Shown one piece after another: positions 1 to 7,724 of a stretch of 29,264 bases of DNA. The translations under genes and the position numbers were made by a program. The stretch comes from a virus. How positions within the stretch are numbered: position 1 is the first letter of the stretch; the number at the start of each line of letters is the position of its first letter. The notes under the pieces were generated by a model that saw nothing but the letters and a program-made list of their open reading frames with translations, was not told the origin of the DNA and did no database searches. The stretch spans positions 1 through 29,264 of IMG/VR virus record IMGVR_UViG_3300001533_001268; one strand, written 5' to 3'.

Positions 1-2
1 AC

Positions 3-284
3 GACGAGGCAGATTATGAGCTTCCAAATGACGGCACTAATGTAACTGGAAAAACGACCGCTGAACTGTTTGCTCAATCGACATATACGAATTATGACTT
101 TAATTACGACGACCAGGATAGACCGGTATGGGTTGACTGGTTTGACGGATATAAACGGCCTTATGAAGTGAGAAGCACCCAGGAATGCGGGTTTGTCGGC
201 ATACCTAAATTTCTCACACAAATAAACTTTTTAACCGCAAGAAAGGAAGCCAATAATGGTACATCTAATTCTGTACAAATCTAA
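3..284 (+). CDS. C-terminal end of an unrecognised protein (partial)
   Basis: An open frame enters from the left edge and runs to a TAA at 282-284, giving about 93 residues. It is rich in Asp, Tyr, Asn and aromatic residues, for example the stretch VWVDWFDGYKRPYE. No catalytic motif or membrane segment is visible. The end overlaps the start of the next gene by 29 bases, which is in keeping with the tightly packed operon downstream. Its position just before the terminase genes would suit a virion or lysis-module protein, but that is only inference. I do not recognise the family. Confidence 0.6.
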   Translation, partial: DEADYELPNDGTNVTGKTTAELFAQSTYTNYDFNYDDQDRPVWVDWFDGYKRPYEVRSTQECGFVGIPKFLTQINFLTARKEANNGTSNSVQI

Positions 285-618
285 CGGTTTAAGCCTTAGT
301 GCACCGTATATACAGATCGTAAATGTAAAGCACAACGAGGTTTGGGATTTTACCAACGGAGAATTTACTGATACTCCGTCTTCGTATGCTGACACAACAA
401 GCGAGCTTGACCCTAAAGGTGACAGCTCTGGCGATCCGTCGGCTTTATATGGTGGCTGGCCGGTCACCCTGCCAAGGATCGGTGACGGGGAGTTTGATCT
501 TATTGTAAAGGACAACTCTACGCCGGCAAACACGGATTTAATCAAAACCGGTAAGAGGTTTGCAATTCGCGGCGAACAGTTAATAGCTCCGACGAAATTA
601 CCGTTCATAGACTTTTAA
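256..618 (+). CDS. hypothetical small beta-rich phage protein
   Basis: A 120-residue protein starting at ATG 256, with AGGAAG just upstream. The composition suggests beta strands and turns: many Gly, Pro, Ser, Thr and Asp, with no membrane segment and no cysteine. The C-terminal half contains LPRIGDGEFDLIVKD followed by TPANTD. This pattern (short beta strands around a 'GEYDLxxxDnxxPANTD'-like motif) is familiar to me from small phage structural or fibre-associated proteins, but I cannot name the family. It overlaps the preceding reading frame and is followed after 9 bases by a zinc-ribbon gene. A structural role is a guess from context. Confidence 0.65.
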   Translation: MVHLILYKSNGLSLSAPYIQIVNVKHNEVWDFTNGEFTDTPSSYADTTSELDPKGDSSGDPSALYGGWPVTLPRIGDGEFDLIVKDNSTPANTDLIKTGKRFAIRGEQLIAPTKLPFIDF

Positions 619-627
619 GGATAAATA

Positions 628-1005
628 ATGGAAGAAAAAATCAAAGGGCATAAATATAGGTTTTCAATTCACCCGGTTGCTTCAAGGCGTAAAGCCTGTT
701 GCAAGTGCGGCGAACCAAAACGGGCAGTGCTTATCAGGTTTAGGCGTAAACTTAACTCTGATGTGCATATATGCCACAACTGTCTTATAGACTATATCTT
801 GGCAGACGAACAGGCGGACTACACAGGCGATTACATACAGCTTGCAGTTCAGGTTGACCGTCTTGCAAAGCTTAAGCGTCGTAATTTCAGGTCGGACGGA
901 ACGCCGAGAACAGACGCATTAAAAGACGGGCTTGCTGAATACCAGCAGATAAGGTCACAGCTTTCAGATAAAATAATCGAGGCTTTAGATAATGCCGCAG
1001 AATAG
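628..1005 (+). CDS. small zinc-ribbon protein upstream of terminase
   Basis: A 125-residue basic protein with two CxxC knuckles, Cys24-x2-Cys27 and Cys49-x2-Cys52, separated by about 21 residues. This is the spacing of a treble-clef or zinc-ribbon fold. The region between is Arg/Lys-rich (RFRRKLNSD), as expected for a nucleic-acid-binding or recruiting domain. The C-terminal half (about 60-125) is predicted helical and charged. The ATG at 628 follows AAGGATAATA. The gene overlaps the terminase small subunit by 14 bases, so the two are probably translationally coupled. A role in packaging or late gene regulation would fit, but nothing in the sequence proves it. Confidence 0.7.
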   Translation: MEEKIKGHKYRFSIHPVASRRKACCKCGEPKRAVLIRFRRKLNSDVHICHNCLIDYILADEQADYTGDYIQLAVQVDRLAKLKRRNFRSDGTPRTDALKDGLAEYQQIRSQLSDKIIEALDNAAE

Positions 1006-1591
1006 TATCGACATAAACAAACTTTCTCAGAACCAAAGAGACGTTCTTGCACGGAAGATGCAGTTTCTGCATAAAAATATAATAGAGCAGAAAAACGTAA
1101 GCCAGTGTGCCAAAGAAATGGGCGTATCGAGAAAGACTTTGCACAACTACAGGAACTCCGAAGACTGCCGGCAGGCGGCCATTCAGATGGTAGAAGACAG
1201 TGCGGTTAAGGGTCTTGACGGTGTTATGACGAAGCTTGTCGATAAACTGGAAGCAAAACGTGTTGTGGTTGTTACTGACAAAGAAGGTAATCAGTCGGTT
1301 AAAAATGTAGCGGACGAAAAAATCAGACTTGATGCTATTAAGGAGCTCTGCAAGATTTATGGAGTTTACGCACCAACAAAAACAGATGCTCAGATTACTG
1401 TTTCCGTACAATCGGATGCAGATATTTTTGCAAAAATTGAAGAAATTGAAAGAGACTGCTGCTTTGAGCCCGAATACAAAGAAGGGCCAAATGGCTATGA
1501 ACTGGTTGCGAGAGAACAGGAAACTGGTCGAAGAAGTGTCGAATCGAGGGAAAGAGCCCTATTATGCGATGCTTCCGTACAGGAACCGTAG
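992..1591 (+). CDS. terS: terminase small subunit (DNA recognition)
   Basis: A 199-residue protein directly before the terminase large subunit. Residues about 20-60 form a helix-turn-helix of the terminase small subunit/Terminase_5 kind (SQCAKEMGVSRKTLHNYRNS), which would bind the packaging site. A basic, helical middle part follows (about 75-130, DKLEAKRVVVVTDKEG... IRLDAIKELCKIYGVYAP) of the sort used for oligomerisation. TerS recruits the large subunit to concatemeric DNA. The reading frame continues to 1591 and therefore overlaps the likely terL start at 1491 by 101 bases, which is unusually long. Either the last third of this tail is dispensable or terL starts later. The identification rests on the HTH, length and position. 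Confidence 0.78.
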   Translation: MPQNSIDINKLSQNQRDVLARKMQFLHKNIIEQKNVSQCAKEMGVSRKTLHNYRNSEDCRQAAIQMVEDSAVKGLDGVMTKLVDKLEAKRVVVVTDKEGNQSVKNVADEKIRLDAIKELCKIYGVYAPTKTDAQITVSVQSDADIFAKIEEIERDCCFEPEYKEGPNGYELVAREQETGRRSVESRERALLCDASVQEP

Positions 1592-3413
1592 TGATCTTGC
1601 ACCGTCCTGGCAGTATGAAATAATATGGAATACTCCAAGCTACAAGGGTCAGGTAGCTTGCGGTGCCAACCGTATAGGCAAACCGATATGTTCGGATGAA
1701 ATTGTTCGCATGGCGGACGGCTCTTTAAAAACAATAAATAAAGTAGTCATAGGCGATTATGTTCTATCGTATGACTTAAAAACAGGTATATCTGCTCCGT
1801 CAAAAGTGGTTAATTGCTTTGATAACGGAGAGCTTGAATCTTATCGTGTTACGTTTAGTGATGGTTCTTCCGTTTCAGCAGCCGGAGAACACCCATTTCC
1901 TGTTAAGCTGAGAAGCGGAAAGTCGTGGACTCATCACGGTAAACAAAAGAAAGTGGATGTTAAGCTTAAGACTTTAAATGAACTTTTACCACGAGTAAAT
2001 AATTCTGTTTCAATGAGAACTAGAATGTTAAGCCCTGTTGAAGTATATTACTCTAAAGGTGACAATCTGCCAATAGAACCATATGCTCTTGGAGTTATAC
2101 TTGGAGATGGGTCATTTAAAAGCCCGGCAATACATTCAGCAAGCCCGTCAGTGGCCGAACGTGCTATAAAGGGGCTGTCACCATACCTTACAGGTGTAAG
2201 CGTCACAGAGAGGCGTAACTGCCTTAGGTATGGATTAAAGACAAATCCTGACAGAAACGATAACGGTACGTTTGGGTCATGTAAGTTAAAAGCAGAACTT
2301 GAAAAGCTTGGTCTTGCTGAAATCACAACGGAAACAAAGTTTGTACCACAAATGTATTTATCTGCGCCAATAGAAGATCGAAAGCAGCTTCTGGCAGGCT
2401 TGATTGATACTGACGGGTTTAAGTACGGTTTTACTGTTAAATCTTTTGCTTTAGCTGACGGATTCAGGCAGCTTGTAAGAAGCATTGGCGGTAAAGCTAC
2501 ACTGCAAGCCGTCAAAAAGCGGTGCACAAATTCGTTAAATACAGAGCATAGCGACACTTACTATAACGTTACATGGCGGGCTTATGATATCCCGGTGGAA
2601 TTGAAATACAAAATGCCGGAAATTACTAAGCGGAATTATGATTATTCGGGCAGAATAATCAGAAGCATAGAGCCAATAGGCAAGAAGCATTGCTACTGCA
2701 TTGAAATTGAGCACGAAGATCACTGTTTTTTAATTGGCGACTTTATTGCAACATGTAACTCGCAGTTGGGAGCGTTCCAGACCGCTATGATAGTTACCGG
2801 GGATCATCCCAGGTACAAATCGCCTAAAGACGGCATAGTCTGGATTATAGGCAAAGATAGTGGTCTTATAGAGGCCGTACAAAGGCCGTACTTTGAAAAG
2901 TTTATACCAAAACGCTACACAGATACCGGCAAATTCAACGGTAAATACGGTTACTGGACTTTCGATTGTGACGGAAGAAAGTGGGAAGTGTGGTTTAAGT
3001 CGTGTGATTCGGGCCGTAAAAAGTTCGAAGGTGCGAAGATTGATTTCTTCTGGTGCGACGAAGAGCCGACCGATACCGGGGTATTCTCCGAGGCAGAGCT
3101 TAGGCTTGTCGATAACGAGGGAATTTGGCTTATGACAGCCACCCCGGTTGACGGAACAGCCTGGCTTAAGAAGACAATAGAGCGGCAAGACGTTTACTCT
3201 ACTATGGCCGGTATGAAAGAAAACCCATATCTGACATACAAAGAGATAGAGAAAATATCACAGCATATGACAGAGGACGAGCGGGCTGTACGTGTTGAGG
3301 GCAAGTATATAGTATTCGGCGGTAAACCTGTTTTCCCGTGGAAGTCTATTGATAGGCTTGCAGAACACGTCAGGCCGCCCGTAGAAGGGATTTTGATGCG
3401 TAATGCAGTTTAG
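1491..3413 (+). CDS. terL: terminase large subunit, ATPase half, interrupted by an intein
   Basis: The packaging motor ATPase. The precursor is 640 residues; removing the 359-residue intein leaves a 281-residue ATPase domain. The N-extein ends in GANRIGK (residues 58-64) and the C-extein starts SQLGAF (424 on). Joined, they restore a standard Walker A GxxxxGKS, matching the ANRxGK[ST]xxGA[YF] form typical of podoviral TerL. Walker B is the FFWCDEE stretch near 3057-3077, followed by the coupling motif LMTATP near 3129-3146. The chain stops at TAG 3411-3413, before the nuclease domain, which continues in another frame from 3403. The start ATG 1491 has AAAGAAGGG upstream; 1497 and 1569 are alternatives. 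The first 101 bases overlap terS. Confidence 0.85.
   Translation: MAMNWLRENRKLVEEVSNRGKEPYYAMLPYRNRSDLAPSWQYEIIWNTPSYKGQVACGANRIGKPICSDEIVRMADGSLKTINKVVIGDYVLSYDLKTGISAPSKVVNCFDNGELESYRVTFSDGSSVSAAGEHPFPVKLRSGKSWTHHGKQKKVDVKLKTLNELLPRVNNSVSMRTRMLSPVEVYYSKGDNLPIEPYALGVILGDGSFKSPAIHSASPSVAERAIKGLSPYLTGVSVTERRNCLRYGLKTNPDRNDNGTFGSCKLKAELEKLGLAEITTETKFVPQMYLSAPIEDRKQLLAGLIDTDGFKYGFTVKSFALADGFRQLVRSIGGKATLQAVKKRCTNSLNTEHSDTYYNVTWRAYDIPVELKYKMPEITKRNYDYSGRIIRSIEPIGKKHCYCIEIEHEDHCFLIGDFIATCNSQLGAFQTAMIVTGDHPRYKSPKDGIVWIIGKDSGLIEAVQRPYFEKFIPKRYTDTGKFNGKYGYWTFDCDGRKWEVWFKSCDSGRKKFEGAKIDFFWCDEEPTDTGVFSEAELRLVDNEGIWLMTATPVDGTAWLKKTIERQDVYSTMAGMKENPYLTYKEIEKISQHMTEDERAVRVEGKYIVFGGKPVFPWKSIDRLAEHVRPPVEGILMRNAV
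1683..2759 (+). other. intein with LAGLIDADG homing endonuclease, inserted in the TerL P-loop
   Basis: In-frame 359-residue intervening protein that should splice itself out of TerL. Block A is PICSDEIVRMADG, with Pro at position 1, Asp5 and Ala-Asp-Gly at 11-13, the same register as canonical inteins that begin with Cys. Block B ends in EHPF with the conserved His at 70. Two LAGLIDADG motifs (LGVILGDG at 136-143 and LLAGLIDTDG at 236-245) mark a DOD-type homing endonuclease. Block F carries Cys339 where most inteins have Asp, block G is T-C-N followed by Ser, so the penultimate residue is Cys instead of His. The usual Cys/Ser at position 1 is missing, which suggests class 3-type branching through the block F Cys. 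Block B position 12 is Phe rather than the class 3 Trp. Confidence 0.88.
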
Positions 3414-4116
3414 CTTCGAAGAACAACCGTTTGGCCCTCTAAAGCTGTTTAGAGAGCGTGAGAAAGGCATGGCGTACACTATAGGCGTTGATGCCTCTAC
3501 CGGGCTTGCAGACGACTTTAGCTCGATACAGGTATTTAGTAACACGATACCGTTTGAGCAGGTAGCGGTCTTTAGAGAACGGTGGCCGGTAAACGAAGTA
3601 ACGGCGTTTGTAAATAAACTTGGGTATTATTATAACGAGGCGTTGATTGTCTGTGAGATAAACTACCCGGGAAACTCAGTTCAGGATGCACTGCTGGAGT
3701 TTTACAGGTATCCAAGAAACTACCAGTCAGAGATGCACCTGGATGTAAAAACAGAAGTGACAAGTAAATATGGGTTTAGAACCACTGAAAATACTAAATG
3801 GCTGCTGATACACGAAGCTTTGCTAAGCATGCAGGCTGACGAGCTTATACTCCACGACGAGCAGACGATCGATGAGATGCGTAATTTTGTGTACAAAGAC
3901 AGCAGCAGAAAGAGCGGTGCCTCAGAAGGATTTAACGATGACACGGTAATTGCAATGCTGTTGGCACATCATGGGGCTCATTTATTTCCGTATATGATTC
4001 AGAAACGAGAGCCCGATAAAATAAAAACTCAGAACCCGGACGCACGTAAAGCGTGGCGGGACTTTAAATTAAAATTCTCAGGGATGGCACAAGAGCCACA
4101 AGGAGCAGTACTTTGA
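3403..4116 (+). CDS. terL: terminase large subunit, nuclease half (separate frame)
   Basis: A 237-residue RNase H-like nuclease domain of TerL. It cuts concatemeric DNA during packaging. Visible motifs are the first acidic strand YTIGVDASTGLADDFSS (about 25-41), the second acidic strand VCEINYPGN (about 84-92), and the C-terminal acidic pair in GFNDDTVIAMLLAHH (about 175-189). In most phages this domain is fused behind the ATPase domain. Here the ATPase frame closes at 3413 and this one opens at ATG 3403 in the +1 frame, overlapping by 11 bases. A purine-rich AGAAGGGA at 3383-3390 could serve as a ribosome binding site. The product may act as a separate subunit, or the two may be joined by a frameshift. 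The end overlaps the next gene as TTGA. Confidence 0.85.
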   Translation: MQFSFEEQPFGPLKLFREREKGMAYTIGVDASTGLADDFSSIQVFSNTIPFEQVAVFRERWPVNEVTAFVNKLGYYYNEALIVCEINYPGNSVQDALLEFYRYPRNYQSEMHLDVKTEVTSKYGFRTTENTKWLLIHEALLSMQADELILHDEQTIDEMRNFVYKDSSRKSGASEGFNDDTVIAMLLAHHGAHLFPYMIQKREPDKIKTQNPDARKAWRDFKLKFSGMAQEPQGAVL

Positions 4117-4346
4117 TAACTATTTTTAAAAAACAGAGAAGCATAAGCGACGAATTGGTTGCACGTGATACGTTCTTCCATTCATGCTGGAACCTTTTAA
4201 AAGCCAAACGTCCTGAGTTCAGGAACGATATGGACAAGATAGAGGCGTATGTTTCCGGGTACGATAAAGTAGATTATGAGCTTGATCCTGAAACAAACAA
4301 AGATAAAGGAGACGCTACAAATGCAGACAGCTCTTATATCCTCTAA
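4113..4346 (+). CDS. hypothetical small acidic-tailed protein (TTG start)
   Basis: A 77-residue unknown lying between the terminase and portal genes. The start is TTG at 4113, overlapping the terminase stop as TTGA, with AAGGAG at 4100-4105 seven bases upstream, so the start is well supported despite the rare codon. The N-terminal third is basic (FKKQRS), the middle has an amphipathic helix with a Cys and Trp, and the C-terminal third is strongly acidic and polar (DYELDPETNKDKGD). No known domain is recognised. Small proteins at this position are common in phages, and no function should be assigned. Confidence 0.55.
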   Translation: MITIFKKQRSISDELVARDTFFHSCWNLLKAKRPEFRNDMDKIEAYVSGYDKVDYELDPETNKDKGDATNADSSYIL

Positions 4347-4539
4347 AAATATAAGTTGCAGTAAATGCTACCGAAAGCTTTGTAAGGTTGTTGATAAGAA
4401 CGCTACAAAGCTTATAGAGTACCGGCATAAAAGCTCGTGTATTTATGCGTCTCAGGCAATAGTTAAATGTGTTGGTTGCGATACTATGTGGCTTGTAACC
4501 GCAGAGAGCATGGAAACAACGGAGGTTGACATTGAATAA
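4321..4539 (+). CDS. small zinc-ribbon protein before portal
   Basis: A 72-residue protein with two CxxC pairs, SCSKC near residues 13-17 and KCVGC near 50-54, plus one extra Cys in between, giving a compact zinc-ribbon. ATG 4321 is chosen over upstream frame starts because AAAGGAG (4305-4311) lies nine bases ahead of it. The gene overlaps the previous one by 26 bases and the portal start by 8 (TTGAATAA). It is the second zinc-knuckle protein around the terminase genes, after the one at 628-1005. DNA or protein binding near the packaging machine is possible. The sequence gives no catalytic clue. Confidence 0.6.
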   Translation: MQTALISSKNISCSKCYRKLCKVVDKNATKLIEYRHKSSCIYASQAIVKCVGCDTMWLVTAESMETTEVDIE

Positions 4540-6694
4540 CAGCAATGTAACACGCGACCAGTTTGTACTTACGGACGATGTTAGTATAAATCTGGCGACC
4601 ATAATCAATAAAAGGCGAAAGACGTATAATCCTCAACGCAGAAGGATGCTCCAGGAAGTGCGGGCTAATATCTCATATCTCGTTGGAGAACAAAACATTA
4701 TGCTTATAGGCGACACTATTCAGCCTATAAAAAACGAACGTCAGATATATTCTCCCGCGAACATGATACTGCCGGCTGTGAACAAGGATATTGCTCAGGC
4801 CACAAAAACACCGCCTGTGTTTGATATTATACCATCAGGGACGGATGATGACGATAAGGCCACGGCTCAGGCTGGTACGAAACTGTTTAATTATATACAG
4901 AGAGTCAACGATAAAGGATTGTACAGGGGCGATGTAGTTCTCTGGTATGATATTATAGGTATCGGCTGGAGAAAGGTTTATTGGGATCCTAACTATACAG
5001 TTAAAGGCATAAACCCAAGCCCGGTGAATGAAAACGGTGAACCTAATTCCGGCCATATACCTTCCTTACCGGTTGGTGCTCCTGTTATGCAGGGCGAGGT
5101 TGTTATAGAACCTGTTCCTGCTACACAGCTTATATACGATTATAGGGAAAAGAAGCTTGAAAGGCTTGACTGGATAATACATGCGAAGCGTCAGTCCGCT
5201 ACCTGGGTAGAGGATACGTTTGGGCCGGATGTATATGAAAAACTTAAAGGCAAATTCGCTGAAAATGCAGACAGCGAAAGCTCGTTTGAGACAAGGATTG
5301 ATTCGTTATTCGAGAAGTACAAAGACCTTAAGTATGAAGACCAGAGGAAATCGACTTCAAAGATGGCCAGTAACGCTAACGTCGAACTGGCTTCGGATAA
5401 ATATATTGACTATTACGAGTACTGGCAGAAACCAACAAAGACTATGCCGACGGGTGCTTATGCCATAATGCTTGGCGATCAGCTTGTATATCACACTCCG
5501 TATCCGGCTGATCAGTACCCGCACGGCGAACTTCCGTTTGTTCATGCAGCACCAATATCAGTTGGTGATGCTACGTTCGGCGGTATAAGCCGTATATCTC
5601 AGGCAAGACCGCTTCAAAGGGAATACAACAGGCTTAGAAGCCAGGTCGCGGAAAACATGGACATTATGGGTAATTCTGTGATGTTTGCACCACGAGAAGC
5701 AAAGCTCTCTTATAAGACATTATCTAACGGGGCCGGCAATTATATCGAATACGATGGAAGGCAGCCTCCAAGCCGTGATCCGGGTTCTCCGATGAACTCT
5801 CAGATATTCGCCTATATGACAGAGACCAGGGCGATTATAGAGTCTATTTTTGCCTTCCATGAGCCTACACGTGGTATCGCTCCAAGGAATATTGACTCCG
5901 GGACGGGTATAGCAATATTACAAAATGCGGACATAGAACAGCTTGGGCCGATGGTTGAAGGGTTTGAAAGTGCCGACGAGAGAGTGGTTATGCAGGCAAT
6001 CAGTGTCGGATTAAGCAATTACGAGAACGGCAGGATGATTAATATAGTCGGTACTGACTATGAGTGGACAACATTTACACTTGATCAGGAACAGATGCGT
6101 GGCAAGTGTAATGTTGTAGTTCGCCAAAGATCGTCATTGCCTAAAGATAAGGAGTCAGAAGCAGTTACAGCAGTGACTATTTGGCAGACAGGGCTGCTTG
6201 GTGATCCCGGAAGTCCTGATATCAAAGAGTGGGTGCTTAATCAGATGCACCTTGGCGGAACAGAACACCTGCTACAGAAGAACTCGAAACAGAGAAACTT
6301 TGCACACAAAGAGTTTATATCAGTTGAGAATAACCTTAAAAATATTAAACCAAGTACGGAAGGAATGACAGACGATGAAATAGCGGCTGAACTTGAAAGA
6401 ATACTGTTTGTACCGGTAATCAACCCGTTTGATGATGATATGGTTCATTTAATGGTACATAATGAGTGGATGATGGATAACTACTGGACGTATGCAGGTG
6501 ATCCTAATCCAATTAAACGTAAAGCCTTAGAATTTCTGATGATGCATATAACAATGCACGACCAGCGCGTTATGCAAAGGCAGCAGGCGGCAATGAACCA
6601 GGAAATACACTCAGAGATGCTTAAAAAAGGCAAAACACCAGACCAGATAGTCTTAAGTAAAATGAATTTTGAACAAAAGGAAACAAAAAAATGA
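4532..6694 (+). CDS. portal protein
   Basis: A 720-residue portal, the dodecameric ring at the capsid vertex through which DNA is packaged and ejected. The N-terminal third has the typical portal layout: an aromatic/basic helix, then NMILPAVNKDIAQATKTPP and a DDDDKATAQA stretch leading into a helix. WRKVYWDPNY follows near residue 150, and IEPVPATQLIYDYR with WIIHAKRQS lies near residue 200. The stem/crown half contains the long helices around FAYMTETRAIIESIFAFHEPTRG and an NSRI-type repeat of charged helices to the end. The start is taken as TTG 4532, six bases after GGAGG (4521-4525); the upstream in-frame TTG at 4526 is too close to that site. The stop overlaps the scaffold gene as ATGA. 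Confidence 0.88.
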   Translation: MNNSNVTRDQFVLTDDVSINLATIINKRRKTYNPQRRRMLQEVRANISYLVGEQNIMLIGDTIQPIKNERQIYSPANMILPAVNKDIAQATKTPPVFDIIPSGTDDDDKATAQAGTKLFNYIQRVNDKGLYRGDVVLWYDIIGIGWRKVYWDPNYTVKGINPSPVNENGEPNSGHIPSLPVGAPVMQGEVVIEPVPATQLIYDYREKKLERLDWIIHAKRQSATWVEDTFGPDVYEKLKGKFAENADSESSFETRIDSLFEKYKDLKYEDQRKSTSKMASNANVELASDKYIDYYEYWQKPTKTMPTGAYAIMLGDQLVYHTPYPADQYPHGELPFVHAAPISVGDATFGGISRISQARPLQREYNRLRSQVAENMDIMGNSVMFAPREAKLSYKTLSNGAGNYIEYDGRQPPSRDPGSPMNSQIFAYMTETRAIIESIFAFHEPTRGIAPRNIDSGTGIAILQNADIEQLGPMVEGFESADERVVMQAISVGLSNYENGRMINIVGTDYEWTTFTLDQEQMRGKCNVVVRQRSSLPKDKESEAVTAVTIWQTGLLGDPGSPDIKEWVLNQMHLGGTEHLLQKNSKQRNFAHKEFISVENNLKNIKPSTEGMTDDEIAAELERILFVPVINPFDDDMVHLMVHNEWMMDNYWTYAGDPNPIKRKALEFLMMHITMHDQRVMQRQQAAMNQEIHSEMLKKGKTPDQIVLSKMNFEQKETKK

Positions 6695-7710
6695 CAGATC
6701 AACCAAACTACACGGAGCCAAGAGCTACCAGTGATGGTCCTTTCCCCACAGATTTTAGATCCGGAACACCTCAACCGAGTACAGTGCCCGAACCGTCAGG
6801 GCCTGACCGGGTAGAACCAGGAATGGATCCTATGGCCCCTCAGAGGCCGCAGGAAGGACAAACGTATCAAGGGGTACCACAGGCACCCTCTGAGTCGGAA
6901 GTCTCTCCTGAGGCTAAGTTGCAGCGTTTACAGCAGTCGTTGGCCCAAAAGAACAAGCTTTTATCCGCTATTGGCATAGATCCTGCTTCGGATCTGGCCG
7001 AACAGTATGAAAGCGGGTTGATTACTGAGGAGATGGTTTCACGGCATATAGCCGGCCAGAGAGGCCAGACTACACCTGATATTCCGCAGCAGACTCGAAA
7101 TGACCCGTTGAGTGTTGCTCAGCAGCGGTATGAGCAGGCAAAGCAGGCTTATGACGCTCAGGTGCAGAGTGGGGAAGGGGTTGATTTCCAGGTAAATAAA
7201 GAACTTGTCGACGCTCAGAGTAATTATTTTGACGCTAAACTTGATACGGTTACGCAGCAAGTTACCGCCCGCGATAGACAGAGGCAGGTCAGCGAGAATG
7301 TGAACAGTGTGTTAAATGTTGCAAAGTCAGACCCTAACTACTCGAACTTTGATGAACAGTCAAGGAAGACGTATGAGCAGGTGCTTGTAAACCTTACCGG
7401 TTCTCTTGTTGATCAGGAGGCCGCAAGGATGGGTATGTCGCCCATGGAGTTTTCTCCGCAGCAGTTTGCTCATTTCGCGCAGCGTGCAGCACAGGAGCTT
7501 GCACCGCTTGCAAATCAGTACGTAGAAATGGGTCGCCGGCAGGCTCAGCAGTCGCTGGTTCCAAGGCACCCCCAATATAACAATACTCCGTCTCCTGCTC
7601 ATGCCGGCGGGCCTAACGTTCCGGTTTCCAATCCGTTTGCAAAGACTGATTACCGAAACCACAACGACATGGCACGCCAGTATTTAGCTAATACGGGACG
7701 GGTAATCTGA
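6691..7710 (+). CDS. scaffolding (capsid assembly) protein
   Basis: A 339-residue, Gln/Pro-rich, largely unstructured and helical protein placed between portal and major capsid, where phage scaffolds sit. The first 65 residues are Pro/Gly/Gln-rich and low in hydrophobic residues. A charged coiled-coil-like segment follows from about 70 (AKLQRLQQSLAQKNKLL) and again at about 145-215. The C-terminal 60 residues are polar with basic residues, as in scaffold tails that contact the capsid protein. There are no cysteines and no catalytic motifs. It starts with ATG 6691 overlapping the portal stop. A ClpP-like protease motif is not seen, so it is a plain scaffold rather than a protease-scaffold fusion. 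The call rests on composition and position. Confidence 0.7.
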   Translation: MTDQPNYTEPRATSDGPFPTDFRSGTPQPSTVPEPSGPDRVEPGMDPMAPQRPQEGQTYQGVPQAPSESEVSPEAKLQRLQQSLAQKNKLLSAIGIDPASDLAEQYESGLITEEMVSRHIAGQRGQTTPDIPQQTRNDPLSVAQQRYEQAKQAYDAQVQSGEGVDFQVNKELVDAQSNYFDAKLDTVTQQVTARDRQRQVSENVNSVLNVAKSDPNYSNFDEQSRKTYEQVLVNLTGSLVDQEAARMGMSPMEFSPQQFAHFAQRAAQELAPLANQYVEMGRRQAQQSLVPRHPQYNNTPSPAHAGGPNVPVSNPFAKTDYRNHNDMARQYLANTGRVI

Positions 7711-7724
7711 AAGGATAATTAACT

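Noticed and set aside
887-1411. 174-codon open frame on the - strand across terS
   Set aside because: Antisense to the terminase small subunit, no ribosome binding site, and all neighbouring genes run the other way.
1689-1691. Cys after Pro-Ile as the intein's first residue
   Set aside because: It would leave GKPIS in the spliced ATPase, breaking Walker A, and would put the conserved Asp-Gly two positions out of register; Pro as first residue solves both.
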